Origin: Zingiber officinale
Lineage: Eukaryota > Streptophyta > Magnoliopsida > Zingiberales > Zingiberaceae
Assembly: GCF_018446385.1 (NCBI RefSeq)
Contig: NC_055992.1
Coordinates: 21,360,877 to 21,424,876 of the forward strand
Reading direction: 5' to 3'
Length of the DNA: 64,000 nucleotides
A model generated the notes under the pieces. That model worked only from the letters and a program-made list of their open reading frames with translations, was not told where the DNA came from and ran no database searches. The translations under genes and the position numbers were made by a program. This document shows positions 56,950 to 64,000 of the stretch, in pieces. Within the stretch, counting starts at the first letter, position 1. Each line of letters begins with the position of its first letter.

Positions 56950-57540
56950 ATCTTTGACCTATTTGAATTTTCACTGCTACAATTGTAATGCAGGTAACTT
57001 ATTTAACACTTGCACACTTAAGACACATATACAAAATCATATTATATGCAAACAGAATGTAAAATTGTTATATTTGATGGTAATAGTTTATTGATGAATG
57101 TAACAGTGGTGTTTAAATTATTAACAAAATTAGACGGGTCTTAAAAGATTAAGAGGTCGTTCAACGTATAAAATAATTATGGAAGACTAAATCAGTCAAC
57201 TAAGGATGTGCGTCAATCAGTTGATGTCAGAAGAAAGATTTGCAAAATATTCAAGTTGAACATCCATGTAAGAAGACAAAAGATCCCTATTTTGGGGCAG
57301 CGATCTCATATCAAGTCAAATATTTTGGTGCTAATTCTTGCTGAGATCCCTTTGAGCTCAGCATCCAATCTCATGTAAACATTTGAAGAATCTTTGTAAT
57401 TCTCATTGCTTCAGTTTTTCTGTTACTGTTGTACTACAAGCTACAAGAAGTTTCTCCGCCTTCATATTTGATCGAGGAAATTTATTATTAGTAGTAGAAA
57501 ACTAGGTTTAACCTTGGACATAGCAGCCCTGGGGAAGAGG
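56950..57540. other. Intergenic stretch, nothing recognised
   Basis: AT-rich DNA. The CT-rich stretch TACAAGCTACAAGAAGTTTC...TCTCCGCCTTC near 57440-57465 resembles the LTR ends seen elsewhere (CTTCTCCGCCT), so old LTR debris is possible. Confidence 0.35.
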
Positions 57541-57705
57541 AGTTGAGATCCTCTGTCTTCAAAATGGTGTGTCCTCATGTCTTTTCGCCGAACGAACGGG
57601 TTAAATCATAGCTTAAGGATGCAGTACATATCACGAGGTTATCATGACCATCCGATCAACGAGGGAACATGAGGACACATCATTTTGGGGGCAGAGGATC
57701 TAACT
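57541..57705. mobile_element. Small foldback MITE
   Basis: The left arm AGTTGAGATCCTCTGTCTTC...GTCCTCATGT (57541-57580) and the inverse of 57667-57705 agree at about 35 of 39 positions. The loop of ~86 bases is non-coding. No target duplication resolved. Confidence 0.65.
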
Positions 57706-57762
57706 CGGGGAAAAGATCCTTTGGTCCGCAAATGTTGGGTCATCCCCTGGTCCAATATTTGT

Positions 57763-57823
57763 ATTGGTGGGAGGCAATGGCCCCCACCTATTTAACATGT
57801 AGGTGTCATTGCCTCCCACCAAT
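57763..57823. repeat. Perfect-arm hairpin
   Basis: ATTGGTGGGAGGCAATG (57763-57779) is followed 27 bases later by its exact inverse CATTGCCTCCCACCAAT (57807-57823), with a short inner CACCT/AGGTG stem extending it. Flanking CAGAGGATCT copies (57691, 57864) suggest that it belongs to a second MITE of the same family as 57541-57705. Confidence 0.8.
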
Positions 57824-58829
57824 CCATCTTTCCTTATCCAGGAGTGAATCAAGAAAGATGATTCAGAGGATCTCATTCCGTCTCGAGAAATTGTGAACCA
57901 AATAAACCACCTGGATTAGCATTGTGTATGGTTGTTTCTATACGTCGAAGTCTTCCACTGTGCAAAATCTTTCAAGCAAAGCAATCATTGCTATCCACCC
58001 TCTCAAGCTCACTCAAGTTCTAATAATAGATATCTTGATGGTGTTGGTTAGCACTCCTACCTTGCTTGATCACACCACTTCCCACGAGTTTGAGTCGGAT
58101 AGAGCTTCTATCTTCTTGTGCTTGGGCGGAGCCTAAGCCTATACGTTAAGACCCACCAGCGTGGCCACTCCTCCAATGATCATGTCAGTGTTGAGCTGAG
58201 AGGAAAGAGAATAAAAAGCTATGTTTTCACCGAGAGAAAAGCTTGATGGTGTCTAAGAACTTACCTACATCCTTCAACGCTCGACCTTTTATACTATGGA
58301 GCCCAAGCGTCCACGTGGGTTGCCACATCCACATGCAGGCTATTAGAAACGTGGGCTAGTGTGGGGCCGCAATCGCCTGCTACTATCAAAGGCATGGGTC
58401 AGCATGGGCGGTAAAATCTAGTAGGGGTGTAGCATTGACGTTGTATGCCTCCTATCGTGCGAAAGTCACCGCGGTTCGCATCTACTGTGGTTAGTGTAAG
58501 AGAATAATTTGGAATTTATAAAAAAATTCAAAGATTTGAAACCTCATAAAAATATTGCTACATGAAAATAGTAGAAAATGTTTTTTTTAAAACACCACCC
58601 TAAGTACTATACAATTTGATAAAAGCTAATTTGAACCCATGTCAAAGTCACAACTTGACTTTGTAGGTGAGATATTCTTGATTTCTCATGGCCTAAGTGC
58701 GACACGTTGAGGATGTTCTTGGTAGGAAATGCTCCTGTAGCATATCTGGTCAATTAGGGATGTTCTTGAGATGAAGGCAAGGGTGGAGGCTCGTCTGGTC
58801 TTTCCGAGGATATTCTCAAATAAGATGTT
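57824..58829. other. Intergenic stretch, nothing firmly recognised
   Basis: Short open frames only (for example 57924-58136), without recognisable domains. Composition and the phrase TTTTATACTATGGAGCCCAAGCG (about 58289) hint at LTR-like sequence. Confidence 0.35.
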
Positions 58830-59190
58830 TGCAAAACGAAATGCACAACTAAAATCCTATATTCTTTCCAGGTATGTTCCCACATGTGGATGTTCCCAAA
58901 GTGAAGTGCATGACTAAAGTCTTATATATTATTTCTAGGGATGTTCTCGGAGATGTTAATAAAGTGAAGTGCATAACTGAAGTTATGTGTTTCTTTCTAG
59001 GGATATTGTTGCATGTGAATGTTCCCAAAGTGAAGTGTATACTTAAAGTTCCGTGTGACCTTTGACCTTTCCGGGGATGTTCTTGAACAGGGATATTCCA
59101 AAAGTGAAGTGCATGACTGAAATCCCATATGTTATTTTCGGGATGTTCCTATAATTAAGTGCATGAATGAAGTCCTATGTGACCTCTCGT
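58830..59190 (+). repeat. Degenerate minisatellite, ~55-60 bp unit
   Basis: About six diverged units with the core GGATGTTCCCAAAGTGAAGTGCATGACTGAAGTCCTATAT. Short open frames across it reflect the unit and not a gene. Confidence 0.75.
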
Positions 59191-60452
59191 CAAGCCTCTT
59201 CACATCTGCATGTGCCCGTGCGAGCACTCAGGCATGTGCCTACTTCAGCGTGAGCCCGATCGATCTTAGGTGTGTGCCTTCTCGAGCATGTGTTCGATCA
59301 ATCTCAAGCGTGTGCCAAAGTGGATCAATCTATAGTTTTCCATATGAATCTATTTTGCTACCTACTCAAGGCATAACGAACACATTAATTACCAATCTAA
59401 AATCACCTATAATTAATGGTAAATTCGTAACTGCTTAAATGAAACAGCTGACCATTGATGGTCAGTTGTTGGCGGTATAACTTGGGTGGCTAGAGGCAAT
59501 GAATGACCATTACTCGGCCATTCAATACAACCAAGGATTGGATGCCCTATATAAGAAGGCTCCACCTTGGGCAAAAAGGAGCAATGAGAGCAAATAAGCA
59601 GAAGCTTCCATCCACCTTCTCGACATCTCTTCAGTGATAGTATCCGGATACATACTTGGTTTGCTACAAAAACCAGTGTTTGACTATGTACATTGTCATG
59701 TCATTGTATCCTAGAGAAATAAACATCCAACGTGACCTCAAAGCACTGTCAAATAGGACAACTCTATTTTAAAGAAATTATATCTAACACAGGCATAGAT
59801 AATGCTTAGCTCTTCTCCCACTCAACAGTCTCGCCTCCTGTCCAATAACTAGCCAGTCTGCTCAATGATCTTGTATACCCAATCGACACCTCTCTGCCTG
59901 GCCTTTCGGCTCAATAGTTTGATACAGGTCACTCATGGCCTTTCGGCTCAATAGTTTGATACAGGTTCACTAGCTCTCTTGTTCCGAAGCTCTCTGCCCA
60001 GCCATCTAGTTCATCCCACTCGGATCATTCATGAGTTAGATCGGCTCAGGCCACTCAATGACTCAGCCCACTTGAGAGTTAGACCCACTTAGGGCACTCA
60101 GCGCCCACTGGACTACTTGACCCTCTTGGGTCACTCAGCAACTCTAGTAGCTCGTCGTCCCTAACAACTCAACCTTTTTGTCTGCTCAACCTTCCCTAGC
60201 AACTTGACCTTTCTACCGGTTCAAACAACCCAACAGCTCAACATAATAACTCAAGTTGGCAGCTTGAATTCGATATCTAAGACCATCTTAACAGATAAAT
60301 CAGAATTTATTTTTTTTAATAAATTTTGAATTCAGATTATTCCCTATAACTCTATAACAATCGTCGTAGTAAGATTGTCTAATAGTTTCCATATTCGTCT
60401 GTCTTTGCTTTATTTAGGTGACGGCCCTCCCTTGCAATGTTATTAATCAAGC
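59191..60452. other. LTR-like debris and a short duplication
   Basis: CCCTATATAAGAAGGCTCCA (about 59548) with a following leader-like sequence looks like an LTR promoter. At about 59902-59975 a ~38-base phrase beginning GGCCTTTCGGCTCAATAGTT is duplicated in tandem. No coding region seen. Confidence 0.4.
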
Positions 60453-61499
60453 CTAATTTTGAGTGAGCTACGACTCATTCAACTCGAAGTTAAATAAGCA
60501 TAAACAAAATTCCAATGCTACAAGCATTTATTTTAACAAATTCCTGACCAATATCACAACTAATCTTACAAATGGTTGACCAGAATAAGAATTTGACACA
60601 CCCATTATGATAAACTTAGCAATGCTGTTACCATTAGAAGGAAATAATGAAGCTGAAGAGAAATTGCCATCCGGTTACAATATCACAACAGAAAAAATGA
60701 ATACTATCTATTTTACAAGCCAAGAGACAAACAAACCTCATTGATAACTTTGGGCAGCCAATAAAAAAGTTAGAACTTATTGACATTATCACATGCCACT
60801 GCTAATTTTGAGTGAGCTACGACTCATTCAACTCGTAGTTAAATAAGCATAAACAAAATTCCAATGCTACAAGCATTTATTTTAACAAATTCCTGACCAA
60901 TATCACAACTAATCTTACAAATGGTTGACCAGAATAAGAATTTGACACACCCATTATGATAAACTTAGCAATGCTGTTACCATTAGAAGGAAATAATGAA
61001 GCTGAAGAGAAATTGCCATCCGGTTACAATATCACAACAGAAAAAATGAATACTATCTATTTTACAAGCCAAGAGACAAACAAACCTCATTGATAACTTT
61101 GGGCAGCCAATAAAAAAGTTAGAACTTATTGACATTATCACATGCCACTGCTAATTTTGAGTGAGCTACGACTCATTCAACTCGTAGTTAAATAAGCATA
61201 AACAAAATTCCAATGCTACAAGCATTTATTTTAACAAATTCCTGACCAATATCACAACTAATCTTACAAATGGTTGACCAGAATAAGAATTTGACACACC
61301 CATTATGATAAACTTAGCAATGCTGTTACCATTAGAAGGAAATAATGAAGCTGAAGAGAAATTGCCATCCGGTTACAATATCACAACAGAAAAAATGAAT
61401 ACTATCTATTTTACAAGCCAAGAGACAAACAAACCTCATTGATAACTTTGGGCAGCCAATAAAAAAGTTAGAACTTATTGACATTATCACATGCCACTG
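60453..61499 (-). repeat. Three tandem copies of a 349-bp unit
   Basis: Copies at 60453-60801, 60802-61150 and 61151-61499, each starting CTAATTTTGAGTGAGCTACG and ending ACATGCCACTG. They are almost identical: the one difference I see is CTCGAAGTT in copy 1 against CTCGTAGTT in copies 2 and 3. The array is directly downstream (3' side) of the - strand 4CL-like gene. The bases after it (61555-61630) contain a diverged partial copy (AAACCTTATGGATAAGTTTG...), so the sequence has been duplicated on more than one occasion. Confidence 0.95.
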
Positions 61500-61678
61500 A
61501 AGAGTTCTGCTATTTAACCAATTGGTAAGTTTTTTGAAGCAACATTTAAAAATTGGGCAAACCTTATGGATAAGTTTGGCCAGCCAACAAAAAGGATAGA
61601 ACTTATTGGCATTATCACAAGAGTTTACACTGAAATTTTTGCTATTTAACCAATTGGCAAGTTTTTCTGAAGCAACAT
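61500..61678 (-). repeat. Older diverged repeat in the 3' UTR region of the 4CL-like gene
   Basis: GCTATTTAACCAATTGG(T/C)AAGTTTTT followed by GAAGCAACAT occurs at about 61509 and again at about 61640, a period of ~131 bases. The sequence between resembles the end of the 349-bp unit. Confidence 0.7.
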
Positions 61679-63448
61679 CTACAAATTGGATCTAACTTTC
61701 TGAATTAGCTCTCTCCTTAGAATTTTTCCTGAAGCAGATTTAGGCACAGAAGTAACAAATGTAACTCTTCTCAATCTTTTGTAAGGTGCAACCTGTGAAT
61801 TTTGTCACAGAAAAATAACTCAAGATTCAGGGAGCACTAGCATCATATAAAAATGTAGTTTGTGGAGTTTGGTCATTTTGAAAATGAAGAAACTTTATAT
61901 TATTTTCATTATTTCATGCGTCTATCCTATTCATCCTTTTCGATTTATTGCTTTGTTAAACCAGCTCCAATCATCTTGAAACTTGGCTCAAAAAAGATGA
62001 ATTGAACCTACTCTACAAGCTCCAGAACTAGCATCAGCTAAATAATGGAATTAAAAAAACAGGAAGCGTGGAAATTAATAGATACTTTCATATCCAATAA
62101 TATGGACGTATCAGCTTAGAGAAAAGACAATAATTACAGGTTATTAAAGCTTGTCCTGTAAAGCACCATAAACAAAGTAAGACACAGGCTAACCCTAATG
62201 TACAAATACCTAAGGAAGCCCTCTTGTTGAGACACACCTGAACATTCTCAATTTCAGAAACAGCATATCAAGATTCAACGAGGTAATCACAAATTTACAC
62301 TTGAACATTTTCAATCCAGATTTATCCCCAAAATAATGTTTAAGGAAGCATTCATATCCTAGATTCATGTACAAACATTTCCAACAAATCATTTCAGGGT
62401 AAATATGCAATATTTTATTGGGGTGTTTTCTAGGAAATGGGGGATTTTTGGGTGCGGTGTTTTTTAATTAGAAGAGTGTTTTTAGGACATTGACCCATTA
62501 ATTGATTCAAAATGTAGTAAATTACTAAACACCACCTTTGTATCTACAGAAACAGTTGCATACTCGGCATCTCCTCTTCAAGCCAGATACTCCAGAAATG
62601 TAAAAAAAAAACTATTTTGTTTAGATGAAGCAGGTATAACTTATAAGTAGTTGCATCAAGATCAAACCTAGCCTTAAGACCAAAATGGCCATCTCTGTTT
62701 TAGGCCAATGCTATAATATTGGATGCTTTGTTATGGCCATAAGGATGCCTATGGAGATTCTGGTATCATTTACTGGTGAGTATTTATCAAGCTTGAACAG
62801 AGGTTTGAACATCTAACCTGGTGCAAATTCTACGACAGCAACAAGATGATGCAATTAGTAGTTTTGATCTTTCTCAGAATGAAAATATGACCAATTCCAT
62901 ACCTTGCATCCTAGCTGAGGAATAGTCAACTATCTATCCTTGATTTAAACCAAAGATTACTCTAGTCAAATAATTATTGTCAAAGGACCTACCTGAATCT
63001 TGTTTTGAATTTTAATTGACGCTGATAAAATTTCATTTTTGTGCAAAAAAGAATGACAATATTCTTTGTAGCAGATAGATAAGCAAAACATTGTGCCTTC
63101 CAATAATACCTGCTTTGCAATGAAATCTTGGACATCCAGTTCAGTCAATGAACTGTTGGGAGAACGAACCACATAAGCAATTGGAACCTCCCCAGCTTCG
63201 GCATCAGGAAATCTGAGTAAAAATATGAAATAATGTTTGACAAGTATATTTTCCTTCACAAAAGAAGTGTAAGGTATCTAAACCATTTCAAATTAACAAA
63301 CACAATACTTAATCAGAAGTGATCTTGCCAGATGTTAAATCCAAAAGTAAAAAGAATTTGTATATTAATCTTCGACTTACGGGATTACAACTGAATCTAA
63401 AATCTCAGGATGAGAAAGAAGCAACCCTTCTAGTTCAGCAGGTGCAAC
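61679..63448 (-). CDS. 4-coumarate:CoA ligase-like / acyl-CoA synthetase, C-terminal exons (5' part not in window)
   Basis: Three - strand exons: 63448-63381 ([23 protein letters not shown]), 63212-63110 ([34 protein letters not shown]) and 61792-61679 ([37 protein letters not shown], stop). All junctions are GT-AG and in phase; the last intron is 1317 bp. This is the C-terminal lid domain of ANL-superfamily acid:CoA ligases, which adenylate a carboxylic acid and transfer it to CoA; the [10 protein letters not shown] motif carries the catalytic lysine. The frame is clean, so the gene may be functional, but the AMP-binding core lies outside or was lost: no GELIKVKG-type exon is seen between 63449 and 64000. 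The C-terminal S-N-L resembles a minor peroxisomal PTS1 signal. Whether it is a true 4CL or a 4CL-like fatty/jasmonate-type ligase cannot be decided. Confidence 0.88.
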
Positions 63449-64000
63449 CTATAAAAGTCAGAAACTTAGGTGCATGTTAGACTGTTATAAAACATACCAA
63501 TATTGATTTTGTACATGTTTAAGCAAGTGGTAATGCTAACATCATTCTTTTGCAACATTAGCTAGTTGATTAACACTATCAAAAGATAAGGAGAGAGATT
63601 TGGAAATAAAATAAAATTAATAAAAACAGAAAAAAAAATGATAAGAAAGAAACTTCCAAGAAGCTATCTCAGGATGGAAATTTTCCACTATTGATGTAGT
63701 ATGACTTCACAAAATTCTATCCCCAAGGTAAGATGATGTCTATTGCATTGAATTGACAAGCTTCTATTGCTAAACAACTCTCAACTTTTTGGAACCAAAC
63801 TCAGCATTGTAGAAGAAGAAACTTTGTAGAATACTTACGGCAATTTGAATGGAAGCTCTCACTCTCTTTTTATAGAGCTTTGACTCTACTTAAAAGATTG
63901 TGCCTTTTTGTGAGTACCTCATCCAAAGAGGCATAACCATATGGACTCATCTCTTCTTCTTTTTATTGTTTTTCTTCTTCATTAGAATATATATACCAAT
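63449..64000 (-). other. Presumed intron or upstream sequence of the 4CL-like gene
   Basis: AT-rich. On the - strand a TATA-like TCTATAAAAAGAGAGTGAGA and ATTGCCGTAAGTATTC lie at 63830-63880. They could be a promoter/donor of an inserted element or another intron, but no coding exon matches the family here. Confidence 0.35.

Noticed and set aside
59163..59438. 91-codon + frame
   Set aside because: Begins inside the degenerate minisatellite and continues through sequence with GTGTGCC/GAGCATG near-repeats; no protein family recognised.

Overview
This is a repeat-dominated stretch of a plant nuclear genome. The one intact gene has strongly GC-biased coding sequence typical of commelinid monocots. 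The LTR retrotransposons, with GGCGCC- and GATCGGTC-palindrome LTRs, would fit Zingiberales such as ginger relatives, but that placement is inference from style, not a search.

Host genes are sparse. A complete two-exon high-affinity nitrate transporter (NRT2 type, 530 aa) lies at 10561-12232 on the + strand. The 3' end of a 4-coumarate:CoA ligase-like (acyl-CoA synthetase) gene lies on the - strand at 61679-63448; its upstream exons are not in the window. Almost everything else is mobile DNA, mostly nested.

Layout. 1-2594: 3' part of a long LTR. 2595-9125: old LTR fragments, including a direct duplication of about 680 bp. 12845-20855: a hAT element with a decayed transposase, whose C-terminal codons are split by a 5.2-kb Pack-type CACTA element (13282-18454, TSD CGT). 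That CACTA carries pieces of three host genes: a TTG1/LWD1-type WD40 protein, an Aurora kinase and a cytosolic HSP90. 20889-35342: a non-coding LTR element (LARD-like; LTRs 3.07 kb; TSD TGGCA) on the - strand. Nested in its internal region is a + strand gag-only, Sirevirus-like Copia element (24781-31967; TSD CAACT). 35847-36745: a solo LTR. 37107-37611: a hAT-type MITE. 38417-38640: a MULE remnant, followed by a SINE with a perfect 21-bp target duplication. 40377-40586: a second SINE. 41023-46429: a second Pack-CACTA with fragments of a sugar-phosphate translocator, a small unidentified spliced gene and an APS reductase. 46500-56949: a degenerate RTE-clade LINE, split by a tandem LTR-internal-LTR-internal-LTR array (48978-56309) of a second gag-only Sirevirus-like family. 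56950-60452: MITE hairpins, LTR-like pieces and a decayed minisatellite. 60453-61499: three nearly identical 349-bp tandem repeats just downstream of the 4CL-like gene.

The nested target-site duplications give a relative insertion order. The most interesting signals are the two multi-gene Pack-CACTA elements, the two gag-only retroelement families whose ORFs stop at the same conserved block, their palindrome clusters, and a systematic loss of the middle base of CTG/CAG triplets in one LTR relative to its sister, which could be biological or a base-calling artefact. No tRNA or rRNA gene and no prokaryotic feature was seen.
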